Positions 41,411 through 50,252 of a stretch of DNA of 54,189 nucleotides are shown here, piece by piece. The translations under genes were made by a program, and so were the position numbers. The stretch's first letter is position 1, and every line of letters starts with the position of its first letter. The notes below the pieces were generated by a model. That model searched no databases, was not told where the DNA came from, and saw only the letters and a program-made list of their open reading frames with translations. Source of the DNA: SAR116 cluster bacterium AG-426-A06 (GTDB taxonomy: Bacteria > Pseudomonadota > Alphaproteobacteria > Puniceispirillales > Marisalimonadaceae); assembly GCA_003210115.1 (NCBI GenBank), contig QCNM01000003.1, forward strand, positions 1 to 54,189. The letters are read 5' to 3'.

Positions 41411-41937
41411 TTAGATTTTTCTTGAATAAATTTAATAATATATCCCAATCCATAAGTTGGTTTATAGGTTCAGTAGCTATCATATTTTTTATTTACATGA
41501 TGGTTACTGGACAAAATCCGAATATATTAATCAACTGGGGTGTTTCAACATTAGGTTTATTATTTATTGTAATATTTATAACCCAGTTAATTTTAACATT
41601 ATTTTGTCTTGTTCAACTAAATCAAGCTGAAATTCAAAATAGAAGATACTGGTTTGAGTTTGGTCTTCAGGTTTCTAATAGTATTTCAACAATAGCATTA
41701 ACATTTACTTTATTTGGAATAAGTATGGGGATTGGCGAGCTTTCAACTTCAAATTTAGATATATCTACGATAAATAAAACAATAGGTAAATTAACTGAAC
41801 AATTTAGCATGGCATTTATGACTTCTGTTGTAGGTTTGCCTACATCAGCAATTTTAAAATCAATATTAATAATAAATTTTGAACATATTTTAACAAAAAA
41901 CAATATTTCAAAATTAAAACAAATTGAAGGAGAGTAG
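41407..41937 (+). CDS. MotA/TolQ/ExbB-like proton-channel protein
   Basis: A 176-residue inner-membrane protein with four hydrophobic segments at about 17-34, 43-70, 93-110 and 136-157. The last two carry the MotA/TolQ/ExbB pattern: ALTFTLFGISMGIGELS with a polar Thr, followed after a loop by MAFMTSVVGLPTSAILKSIL with the Thr-Ser of the proton path. In that family five subunits surround two single-TM partners and turn proton flow into motion or force. Length is short for the family. The gene overlaps its upstream neighbour by 4 bp, and the next gene starts 1 bp after its stop. Confidence 0.7.
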   Translation: MIRFFLNKFNNISQSISWFIGSVAIIFFIYMMVTGQNPNILINWGVSTLGLLFIVIFITQLILTLFCLVQLNQAEIQNRRYWFEFGLQVSNSISTIALTFTLFGISMGIGELSTSNLDISTINKTIGKLTEQFSMAFMTSVVGLPTSAILKSILIINFEHILTKNNISKLKQIEGE

Positions 41938-41938
41938 T

Positions 41939-42493
41939 ATGAAATTTTTAATTTTTAATGTTCTAGTTTTTTTTGCGTTAGGTTACTTGCTAACTTCAAA
42001 CTCTAACCAAAATTTCAAAAGCTGGTTTTCTGATAAAAAAGATCAAATTACAAATTTATCCAAAAAAGATTATGTTGATAAATTAAAGACTGCGGTCAGT
42101 TCAAATAGTGAGAGTTCAGTTAAAACAAATCTAAGTGAAAACAAAATTAATAATGAAGGAAAATTTCAAAAAGAAATGTTAACTCAAATTAAGAAACTTA
42201 ATGATAAGATTAATAAAAATATTAAAGATTTATCAAAACCTGAAAAAAAAATATCTCAGGATAATGTTTTATCAAAAGGATTAAATAGTCCAAAAGAAAC
42301 TTCTAATCAAAAAGTTCAAATAGAAAAATTAAAAAAAGAAGTAGAAAATTTGAAAATTGATAATCCTGAAATCCAAAATTTAGAAAAGGATAAAATTGTC
42401 AATAAATTTTTAACACCTCAACAAAGAGGTCAAGCATTGGCTGAAATTATCACAGATTTAGAAATATATAGTATTAAAGGAATATTAAATTGA
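41939..42493 (+). CDS. single-TM, coiled-coil protein coupled to the channel
   Basis: A 184-residue protein. The start at 41939 is chosen because GGAGAGTAGT lies just upstream, whereas the longer frame begins inside the channel gene. An N-terminal helix (MKFLIFNVLVFFALGYLLTS) is followed by a long Lys/Glu/Asn-rich, helical periplasmic part with heptads (IEKLKKEVENLKIDNPEIQN) and a less charged end (FLTPQQRGQALAEIITDLEI). The layout is that of a channel-associated anchor with periplasmic stalk. Its stop overlaps the next start (TGATG). Confidence 0.68.
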   Translation: MKFLIFNVLVFFALGYLLTSNSNQNFKSWFSDKKDQITNLSKKDYVDKLKTAVSSNSESSVKTNLSENKINNEGKFQKEMLTQIKKLNDKINKNIKDLSKPEKKISQDNVLSKGLNSPKETSNQKVQIEKLKKEVENLKIDNPEIQNLEKDKIVNKFLTPQQRGQALAEIITDLEIYSIKGILN

Positions 42494-43500
42494 TGCTTTC
42501 AAAACGTCATAACGCTGTAAATTATTGTATTTACAGCATTTTTTTAGTATTTATTTTTATAAATTTTTTTTTTGTAGATGATGTTAACCCACAAAAATTA
42601 GATCAAGTTAAAGTAAAGTTAAATGAAAAAAGTATAAGTGATTTAAAAAGCAATAATGAAATTATTAAAAATAAATATATCGAAATTGATACATTAATAA
42701 ATATAAAAAAAAATAATAAAGTTGAACCTAAAAAAAACATTTCAAAAAAAGGCCAAAATAAAAGTGATACTATAAAAAAAAAATATTTTTTGGAGAACAA
42801 ATTACAAAACAAAAACTATAAAAAAAAACAATTTAAAAAAATAAATATTGAAAACATAAAATATTCAAATAAAAAAAACAAAATAGATAATAAGTTTTTA
42901 AAAAGTCCTTTAAATTTATCCAAACAAATTGATAATAATAAAAATATTTTTAAATTAAAAAAACAAATTAATAATCCAGACAGTACTCTGACTAAAAAAG
43001 AATTGATAAAAAAAGGTGAAAGTTTTCTTAAAAATCATAAGAATATTAGTTTTTCATTTAAATGGACTTTAGATTTAAATGCTCATGATGAGATTTATTC
43101 AAATTTAATAAGCTGCCTGGGTGTAAAAGGAATAATAGTTGATAAAAATCAAAATATTTTTACCTTGAATGAAATATATAAAAATGGGATACCTTCATCT
43201 TTTTCATCAATTTTAAGGAAACCATCTGATATATATTCTAATTTAGAAAAGAATTACATTAATAACATTCGAACAAAATATGATTTGTCAGACAACACTA
43301 ATTATTTTCGTATGTTTCCAAAGGAGTTAGATTATTATATTTTTGGAAAATTTTTAAAAATTTCTGAAAGCCGAAACCTTCAAATTAAAAATTTTTCAGG
43401 AACTTATGAAGTGATTAATTCTAATATTTACATAAATAATTTAATGATTAATAATAAATTTTTAGACTTAAATATAAATATGTCTAAGTTTTGTAACTAA
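42493..43500 (+). CDS. TonB/TolA-shaped protein
   Basis: A 335-residue protein. It has a short cytoplasmic start, one membrane helix (YCIYSIFLVFIFINFFFVDD) and about 150 residues of extremely Lys/Asn/Ile-rich linker. A compact C-terminal domain runs from about residue 175 (SFSFKWTLDLNAHDEIYSNL ... LDLNINMSKFCN) with two cysteines. This matches the architecture of TonB and TolA (anchor, extended linker, globular end) without sequence homology I can claim. Position right after the channel and stalk genes supports the analogy. The start is ATG 42493, overlapping the previous stop. Confidence 0.6.
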   Translation: MLSKRHNAVNYCIYSIFLVFIFINFFFVDDVNPQKLDQVKVKLNEKSISDLKSNNEIIKNKYIEIDTLINIKKNNKVEPKKNISKKGQNKSDTIKKKYFLENKLQNKNYKKKQFKKINIENIKYSNKKNKIDNKFLKSPLNLSKQIDNNKNIFKLKKQINNPDSTLTKKELIKKGESFLKNHKNISFSFKWTLDLNAHDEIYSNLISCLGVKGIIVDKNQNIFTLNEIYKNGIPSSFSSILRKPSDIYSNLEKNYINNIRTKYDLSDNTNYFRMFPKELDYYIFGKFLKISESRNLQIKNFSGTYEVINSNIYINNLMINNKFLDLNINMSKFCN

Positions 43501-43525
43501 TAATTTTTGTAAGGTTAATTATTAA

Positions 43526-44797
43526 ATGATAACTAGAAGGGATTTTAGTAAAATCGTTCTTTATTCTGCTGGATTAAGTGTATTACCAAAACAATTGCTT
43601 TCTCAAAATTATAAAGGACCAATTAATTGGGTTGGTTCATCTTTTCTTACTGGATCAGGAAATATAAATAATTTTTTTCCAATTTCTAAAAAAGCTTTTG
43701 AAATATTAATGTCTGATTCTAATGCATCTTTTTTTAATTACCAGCTGACCAAAATTTTAAGGGATAAGCCTCTTAATAATGTAAATTTATCTCTTCAAGG
43801 ATTTGAAAAAAACGCAAAACTTGCTCTAACTCTTGGGTTTGGAGGTGAATTTGATTATGGATATACTTATGATGATGAAATCAAAGAATATCAATATCTA
43901 TTAAGAATTTATAGTTATTCAATTTTGTATGACCCTAATTCAAGAACTATAATATCAAGTTATCCAGTAAGATATTTTGCTATAACCTATTCAAAAATAA
44001 GTTCAGCGAATGTTAATCAAAAAAGTGAAATGTTAAAATATCATATGTATAATGAGAATACACCAAACAAAAACATAGTTTATGCTTTTAGAAAAGAAAT
44101 AGAAAATCAGTCATTTGTGTCCAAAAAATGGCAAGGTAGAAGACCTAAAGTTACAGAAGTTTCAATACCTACAGATCCTAACTTATATAAAACTTTAAAA
44201 ATACCTCCTAGAAGGTTTAAAGAATTTATTGGTCAAGAAACAACTTTTGCTTACGGGTCAATTTTAAAATCTCCTATAATACCATACATCAAAACTAAGG
44301 GTCTTGGAGTTACTACGATATCGCGGTTTGATGCTGCTACAAAACTTTATCAAAAAGTAGCTGCTAAATTACCTAATCCTGATGTTGAAATTAAAGTAAT
44401 TCATCAAGGTTGGGAGTTTTATGAAGAAAAAATAAAAAATTTATCAGACTTGTTGTCAGTTGAACTGGGAATGGGAATACAAATTATAATTTACGATACA
44501 TTTGAAGAAGTTGAAATCTACAATCAATTTTTTGTTGCAGCTCATAATTATTTTGAGAAAAAAAATAATGAGCTACGCTCTGATGATGCGACATTGTCTT
44601 ATTTGACAGCAGCTTTGTTGGACAGAGTTTTTAGAAGTATAATTGACCAAAATTTTAGAAAAACTCTTTTTGATGGTGAAGAGATCAGTACTTCTCTATC
44701 ATATGGCCAATTATCTTATTATTTTAAATTAGATAGTGAAGATTTTAATAATGTATCATCACAATCAAACGCTGTTTTAAAAAATCTTCCTATTTAA
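43526..44797 (+). CDS. Tat-type exported protein of unknown function
   Basis: A 423-residue protein with a twin-arginine signal, MITRRDFSKIVLYSAGLSVL, followed by PKQLLSQ. It is therefore probably folded in the cytoplasm and exported by Tat to the periplasm. The mature part has mixed alpha/beta composition with blocks LALTLGFGGEFDYGYTYDDE, YPVRYFAITYSK and VIHQGWEFYEEKIKNLSDLL. I recognise no family. It is the last gene of the rightward operon, and its stop overlaps that of the convergent gene at 44794 by 4 bp. Confidence 0.72.
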   Translation: MITRRDFSKIVLYSAGLSVLPKQLLSQNYKGPINWVGSSFLTGSGNINNFFPISKKAFEILMSDSNASFFNYQLTKILRDKPLNNVNLSLQGFEKNAKLALTLGFGGEFDYGYTYDDEIKEYQYLLRIYSYSILYDPNSRTIISSYPVRYFAITYSKISSANVNQKSEMLKYHMYNENTPNKNIVYAFRKEIENQSFVSKKWQGRRPKVTEVSIPTDPNLYKTLKIPPRRFKEFIGQETTFAYGSILKSPIIPYIKTKGLGVTTISRFDAATKLYQKVAAKLPNPDVEIKVIHQGWEFYEEKIKNLSDLLSVELGMGIQIIIYDTFEEVEIYNQFFVAAHNYFEKKNNELRSDDATLSYLTAALLDRVFRSIIDQNFRKTLFDGEEISTSLSYGQLSYYFKLDSEDFNNVSSQSNAVLKNLPI

Positions 44798-46341
44798 CCT
44801 CTATTTTTACCAAAACTTTTTATTGTTCTCATCTTTGTTTTTGAACTTGTAACAGGTTTCCCAATATTAACATTTGAATTAGATGCATAATTAGTTATTC
44901 CATTGTCAACTTTACATGCAATCTTAGCAAATCTACCTACTACATTTAATTCATTATGTAATTTACTATCAAAAAGGTTAGATGAACTTGCACCAGATAA
45001 CATAGAAAACATCATAACTGTCATTAATTCATCGTTTCTCAGAACCATTATCTGATTATCATGTTTTAAGTTCACAATTTTTGTTTTTCCTTTTTCATCA
45101 CTTTCTTTCTTTGATCTTAATACTTCAAAAATTCTTTTTGCCATTTTATCATTAATACCAATCATTTCATTTAAAACTGCTGGATTTCCTTTAACCTTAC
45201 TTTCTAATAATACATATTGTTGTTTAAGTTTAGAAAGTTCTTTTGCCACACCAGCTAAAGTAGATAATTCTTTTAATAATTCATGTTGGGCATTTGCTTG
45301 ATTTTTAATTTCGTCAGTATAAAAAGATTTTGGTGAATAATAACTTTGTTTAGCAATTTCTTTTTCCATTTCTTTTTGCATTTGTTTTGCTTGTGCAAGC
45401 TGATTTTGATACTGGTTTCTAAATGGATTTCTAGTGTCATTAGCAATTGCTAAAAAAACAGTTTCGGCATGGTTAAATGGTTCTTTGTTGAAAAGAGGGT
45501 TATTCGGATCACCTAAAACTAATTTTTTATCATAGGCCCTATTGTATCCATCTAATGCCATTTTATTTCCATTTTGTATATTTTGAGGCATGTTTATTCC
45601 ATAAAATTGCCAAGCACCATAAGTTGTTAATGCTCCAATATTATCAGGTGTTCCTGATGCTTCCTTAATATATCGAATTCCAAGGTTTTTATTAGCTCCA
45701 CTATTTCCATAAACATAATGTATTAATCCATAAGCAAACATTGCATCAGCTTTTATTTGTTTTTTACCTTTATTAAACCCTGGAGAAATCTGTGCTGTTT
45801 CTCTTAAGATTGATAATGAATCTAAATCTTTATTTAATAAAAATTTATTAAAAATATCTTCAATTTGATTTGATTCAAATGCACCTTTGAAATTTTCAAG
45901 AGAACTAACAATTTTATCATTACCTATAGAAGGAGTTTCATTGATAATTTCTTCAATAGCATTGCTTTTTTTACCAAAATCTTTTTCTAAATTAGCAATA
46001 TTTGGGGCAGGTAAATCTTTATAAAATCTTAATCCAAACCCACAAATTGTTTTGATATCTCTTATTCCGCTTGAAGATTTAGATGAGGTTTGATTATTTA
46101 ATTTACCAAAATTATTTTTTCCCGTTCCTGCATTTCCAGAAATTCCTTTTGCAACTCCTTGCATGTTTTTCATGAGGTTACCAAGTGGATTAGAATTATC
46201 TCCAGAATTCTGTTGTTCCTTTAATTGATTTAAACCTTCTTGGAGTTTTTTTAAATCAAACCCAAACACGTTCGAATTCGTTGTTAAAGTAAAAATAAAT
46301 AAAAGTAAAATTTTACTTATGATCAATTTAAAATTTAACAT
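44794..46341 (-). CDS. exported TPR/Sel1-like helical protein
   Basis: A 515-residue exported protein. The start at 46341 is chosen because GGAG sits six bases upstream; an ATG four codons earlier contains that site. The signal peptide ends near NVFG. A Gly/Asn/Ser-rich linker (about 40-90) precedes a helical domain with repeat-like elements (DAMFAYGLIHYVYGNSGANK, then IRYIKEASGTPDNIGALTTY). A long coiled-coil segment (AQAKQMQKEMEKEIAKQSYY) is followed by a structured end with DELMTVMMFSMLSGASSS. No family is certain. It is the last gene of a four-gene leftward operon. Confidence 0.65.
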   Translation of the reverse strand: MLNFKLIISKILLLFIFTLTTNSNVFGFDLKKLQEGLNQLKEQQNSGDNSNPLGNLMKNMQGVAKGISGNAGTGKNNFGKLNNQTSSKSSSGIRDIKTICGFGLRFYKDLPAPNIANLEKDFGKKSNAIEEIINETPSIGNDKIVSSLENFKGAFESNQIEDIFNKFLLNKDLDSLSILRETAQISPGFNKGKKQIKADAMFAYGLIHYVYGNSGANKNLGIRYIKEASGTPDNIGALTTYGAWQFYGINMPQNIQNGNKMALDGYNRAYDKKLVLGDPNNPLFNKEPFNHAETVFLAIANDTRNPFRNQYQNQLAQAKQMQKEMEKEIAKQSYYSPKSFYTDEIKNQANAQHELLKELSTLAGVAKELSKLKQQYVLLESKVKGNPAVLNEMIGINDKMAKRIFEVLRSKKESDEKGKTKIVNLKHDNQIMVLRNDELMTVMMFSMLSGASSSNLFDSKLHNELNVVGRFAKIACKVDNGITNYASNSNVNIGKPVTSSKTKMRTIKSFGKNRG

Positions 46342-46364
46342 ATATTTCTCCATTCTTATCTACA

Positions 46365-47966
46365 TTATTTAAACGCACTTGAGTTAGTTCCACCACCCTG
46401 AAAACCACCTTTGGTTGGTTTTGAAGAACCGGTTTTAGAGGCATCATTATCATTAATTACTTCAGGTTTCTCATTAGCTTTTGAATAGCCTTGTTTTAAC
46501 CCTTGATTAAAGCTAGTTGGATCTTTTTTATTATCATCTATAGCTTTATTAATTCCAGCTTTAACACCTTTTGATTTTTGGTTAGTTCTGTCCATAAACA
46601 TGGTAGCTTTTGCTTGAGATAGTTCCATTGATTTTGCTTTCATTACTGATTTTGATGAAATACCAAAAATTGAAAGATAAATTTTCTGCCCTGATATTGG
46701 GTGTGTAATTTGTGCATCAAATTTTTCTGACATTCCTTGAATTTGCATATTTTCGAATGATTGTGATAACTCTTTAGAAAAGTTTGAAGCAGTTTGAACA
46801 TCAACAGAATTTTCATTTTTTCCAGCTAATTCTTGCATTTTCTCTTTCGCTTTTTCTTTTGATTTTGCATCTGAATATAATGAATAAACTAATTGTTTTT
46901 TTGCATTAGTTTGAGCAAGACCTTTTGTTCTGTTCATAGCGCTACCTGAAGAGCCCTTTACCATTGCAGATGAAATTGAAAGTAACCAAAAATTACCTCT
47001 ATTATCAATAAATTTTCTCATACCTTGCGCAGTTGACCAATCTTGGTTTTCTAAATAATCATTTAAGGACAACTCTGAGGGTTCAAATGGCACATTAATC
47101 CCAGCAAAAATACCTCGAGCTCGTTTTTCTTCTTTTGTTGACCATACGCAAATAATTGTTGTTTGATATTGATCACCATCCCAAGACTCAAAGTTGGCAA
47201 TCGGAAATAATCCAACAACGTTCATTTGAGATAAAGTCTCAACAACACTCGTATTTTCTTTTAAAAGTTTCCCTTTTATTTTTTTTAATTCAGCTTTTAC
47301 TTTATTTAATGCTTGCTCACTTTTATTTAACTGTTCTCTTGCATCTTTTAATTCTTTAGCAATTTTAGCGTCTGCCTTTGCTACTTTATTTTGTATTGTT
47401 TTAGTATCAAGTTCTGGTAACTCTTTTTTAATTGCAGCTATAATTCCTTCTTTAGCTATAATTTCGTATTGGATATTTTCTATTTTTTTCGCTCTAGCAG
47501 CATCAACTTTTGACAAAGCCGCTACATAATTATCGAATGCATCCATTACTTCCATTTCTGTACTCTCGACAAGTTTATCAAATTCTGTTGTAAAAGGAGT
47601 TTCTGGTTGAATGATTACATCTTTTGCAGACATATCTGTTCTTACAAATTCTATAAAATCTTTTTTTGCATTTAATAGAGCTTCAGAAACAAGTAAACGT
47701 CTTTTTAATTGAAAACTTTTTCTTATTTTTTTTACACCAACATATGCAGTACCTACAGCAATAAAAATATCACCATTATCACCTTTCGTTAAACCAACGG
47801 ATTTTAAAAAATCTTTTGCAAGTTGTTCAGATGATTTGTTACTGCTTTGTCTTGGTGATTTATTTTCTATTGACTGTTTAATCACACTATTTACAGTTCT
47901 GCTTTGTGATAAAGCCAAATTACAAGATAAGGTTAAAAATAGTAAATAAGTAAAAAACTTTAACAT
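46365..47966 (-). CDS. exported protein sharing a domain with the CsgG-like protein at 48021
   Basis: A 533-residue exported protein, start at 47966 with GGAG six bases upstream. The signal peptide is LKFFTYLLFLTLSCNLALSQ. An N-terminal domain with AVGTAYVGVKKIRKSFQLKR precedes a coiled coil around residues 190-230. A central domain (SQMNVVGLFPIANFESWDGD, ICVWSTKEEKRARGIF, WSTAQGMRKFIDNRGNFWLL) is clearly paralogous to that in the next gene (LVGALQIAHFESI, FMWSKKHEKRVNSL, WASVIGSRKFIDEKGNFYIF). The C-terminus is Gly/Lys/Asn-rich. The likely location is periplasm or outer membrane. A fitting role is a structural part of a secretion or surface apparatus. Confidence 0.68.
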   Translation of the reverse strand: MLKFFTYLLFLTLSCNLALSQSRTVNSVIKQSIENKSPRQSSNKSSEQLAKDFLKSVGLTKGDNGDIFIAVGTAYVGVKKIRKSFQLKRRLLVSEALLNAKKDFIEFVRTDMSAKDVIIQPETPFTTEFDKLVESTEMEVMDAFDNYVAALSKVDAARAKKIENIQYEIIAKEGIIAAIKKELPELDTKTIQNKVAKADAKIAKELKDAREQLNKSEQALNKVKAELKKIKGKLLKENTSVVETLSQMNVVGLFPIANFESWDGDQYQTTIICVWSTKEEKRARGIFAGINVPFEPSELSLNDYLENQDWSTAQGMRKFIDNRGNFWLLSISSAMVKGSSGSAMNRTKGLAQTNAKKQLVYSLYSDAKSKEKAKEKMQELAGKNENSVDVQTASNFSKELSQSFENMQIQGMSEKFDAQITHPISGQKIYLSIFGISSKSVMKAKSMELSQAKATMFMDRTNQKSKGVKAGINKAIDDNKKDPTSFNQGLKQGYSKANEKPEVINDNDASKTGSSKPTKGGFQGGGTNSSAFK

Positions 47967-48020
47967 CTTACTCTCCAACATTCAGTTAATTTTTCTTGTT
48001 TAAATAAGGTTACCATAAAA

Positions 48021-50249
48021 TTACCAATCTTTATCTTTTTCAAGCTTCTTTTTTAATTTTTTATTTTTATTTTTTATTTTTTTAATTCTATTTTTTAGTA
48101 CCTGATCAATAGACGGAAGTTTTGCAAAAATAGGCCTTATAATAATGCTACCATCTGCTTTCAGATTTGATGAGTTTGTATTAAGTTTATAAATTTTAAG
48201 TGTTGATTGTCTTGCACTTCCAGAAATATAATTTGAAAGACCTATTTCTTTTTCTACTCTACCTGAAATTGTGCCAGTTGTTTCGTCAACAATTCTTTTA
48301 CCTAACATGATAATTTTATATTTGGTGTTTTTATCGAAAAAATCACGACCTTGATCAACAGTTATTTCTTTATTATTAATAGAAATTAATTTTGCTGGGT
48401 AAAAAGTATCGATAACTTTTCTTGATAATCTTTTAGAAATTATTGAAGCTAATTTTTCTGTATTACTATTAACTTGTTCTAACTTGAAACTATCTGAATA
48501 AATAATTTGCGATGTTGGCACATTAATAATGTTGATTAATAAATCAGCCTTAACTGAATTTATTTTTACAGTTTCACCAAGTAGTTTTTCTTTATTAACT
48601 CTTGATGTTAAATTATTAATTTTTGAAACTACGATATAGTCTGCAGTCACAGTATTCCCTAATTTAGCTAATTCATCAGTTGGCACATTACCAAATTTAA
48701 TCTTTTCTAATTCTTTATTTATTTCATTACTGTTATTTCTATCTAAGACCGCAAATTTTTGGCTCTTTGTTATAAGATTGCTAAATTCACTATAAAAATT
48801 TTGTCCAAATTTATACGTTTTTTTATTTTGCTTAATTAAAGGATTAATTTTTGGGGTAGTGATCACTAGTCTGATTTTCTTTAGATCATCTGATAGTTTA
48901 AGTTTAGAAATATAAACTTTTAAATTTACTTTATTAAATGAGCCATTATCAGATTTAGTTTTTGAAATAATATTCCATTTCTGTATAACACCATTAGTTA
49001 TTTGTTTTATTTTTTCTTGAAAAGATTCGGTTCCTAGAGATTGATCACTACCATTTTGAGAACTTTTAAAAGTATTTATCATCGATTTAGTTTCAGAAGA
49101 TATTTGTGTGCCATTTACTTGCGATATAGCTTGTAATAAACCATCCTTAATAGCTTCTTTGAAAGTTCTGCCTACTCCTTCTACATCGACTATTAAAGTT
49201 ATAACCTTTGTTGAAGAGGAATTAACTTTTTGAATATTTTTCTTTTGTTCTTCTTCAACACTAGAGACATTATTAGCTCTTCCAGATGATACTGAAAAAA
49301 CTGAAACGTACATATCTTGTCCCGTTAGAGGGTGTTTTAATTCAAGTCCTAAATGACGACTTGCATTTCTTAAATTAAGTGAATCTAATCCCTGATATAA
49401 TTTCTCAGAAAAATTTGATGATGTTTCATATTTAACTGAGTTCCCGTCATCAGTTTCTTTTAAAATTTCTTTAGAAAATCTTTGTATTGCTACACTTCCT
49501 TTAAGAGCAATACCAATCTCTTTTTTGGCTATTTCTTCTGACTTTTTTTTACTTTTAGATAGAAAAATTGCTTTTTTATTTTTTAATTCAGTTACCCCAA
49601 TACCAAATATATAAAAATTTCCTTTTTCATCTATAAATTTTCTAGATCCGATAACTGAAGCCCAATCTGTTTGTGAGATATATTTTTTTAAAGTAGAAGC
49701 ATTAGGTTTTAACTTGAAACTTTCATTATTCAACAAAGAATTAACTCTTTTTTCATGTTTTTTTGACCACATAAAAATGGATGTAAATTCATATCTATTA
49801 GATATAATCGATTCAAAATGAGCTATTTGTAGAGCTCCAACTAAAGGCATAGATGCAAAACTCCTTATTACTGAAGAATTAATTTTGGTACCATAAGAAT
49901 TTTCATTATTTTCACTTACCTCAGTTTTAGATTTATTATTTGCTGACATTTTTGTTTTAATAAAAGAAATTATTTCTGATTTAGCAACTAAAGAAGTTTC
50001 AAAAGATTTTAAGGTTCTTAATTCTATAAAGTTTTTATTTTTTGAATTATTTAAATCTGCATAAGATGTAGCAAGTGCTATATAAAAACTTTTATCATTA
50101 TTCCAGCCTTGAATAACATTATTTTTTTCTAAATATTCAATAGCAAGTTGGGTTGAGTTTTTATTTTTATAAATTTTATAACCAAATACGTTTTGAATAG
50201 AGAAAAAAAATAAAAAACAAAATGTAATTAATTTGAACAATAATTTCAT
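48021..50249 (-). CDS. exported CsgG/FlgT-like protein
   Basis: A 742-residue exported protein. The signal peptide ends near QNVFG. The first half shares the domain of the 46365 protein (see HPLTGQDMYVSVFSVSSGRA against HPISGQKIYLSIFGISSKSV). A middle region has VDVEGVGRTFKEAIKDGLLQ, the FlgT/LPP20-like opening, and IKLSDDLKK follows. A C-terminal CsgG-like domain from about 480 has FSNLITKSQKFAVLDRNN, VTADYIVVSKINNLTSR and DSFKLEQVNSNTEKLASIIS. It ends in a very basic tail. CsgG-type proteins form or assist outer-membrane pores and FlgT-type proteins assist flagellar motors. Only 3 bp separate it from the upstream gene, with no own ribosome site visible. Confidence 0.72.
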   Translation of the reverse strand: MKLLFKLITFCFLFFFSIQNVFGYKIYKNKNSTQLAIEYLEKNNVIQGWNNDKSFYIALATSYADLNNSKNKNFIELRTLKSFETSLVAKSEIISFIKTKMSANNKSKTEVSENNENSYGTKINSSVIRSFASMPLVGALQIAHFESIISNRYEFTSIFMWSKKHEKRVNSLLNNESFKLKPNASTLKKYISQTDWASVIGSRKFIDEKGNFYIFGIGVTELKNKKAIFLSKSKKKSEEIAKKEIGIALKGSVAIQRFSKEILKETDDGNSVKYETSSNFSEKLYQGLDSLNLRNASRHLGLELKHPLTGQDMYVSVFSVSSGRANNVSSVEEEQKKNIQKVNSSSTKVITLIVDVEGVGRTFKEAIKDGLLQAISQVNGTQISSETKSMINTFKSSQNGSDQSLGTESFQEKIKQITNGVIQKWNIISKTKSDNGSFNKVNLKVYISKLKLSDDLKKIRLVITTPKINPLIKQNKKTYKFGQNFYSEFSNLITKSQKFAVLDRNNSNEINKELEKIKFGNVPTDELAKLGNTVTADYIVVSKINNLTSRVNKEKLLGETVKINSVKADLLINIINVPTSQIIYSDSFKLEQVNSNTEKLASIISKRLSRKVIDTFYPAKLISINNKEITVDQGRDFFDKNTKYKIIMLGKRIVDETTGTISGRVEKEIGLSNYISGSARQSTLKIYKLNTNSSNLKADGSIIIRPIFAKLPSIDQVLKNRIKKIKNKNKKLKKKLEKDKDW

Positions 50250-50252
50250 TGA

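Noticed and set aside
41407-43500. Zorya defence system (ZorA/ZorB)
   Set aside because: A MotA-like channel is present, but the channel is short and lacks the long ZorA tail. No OmpA-domain ZorB and no helicase or nuclease partner lies nearby.
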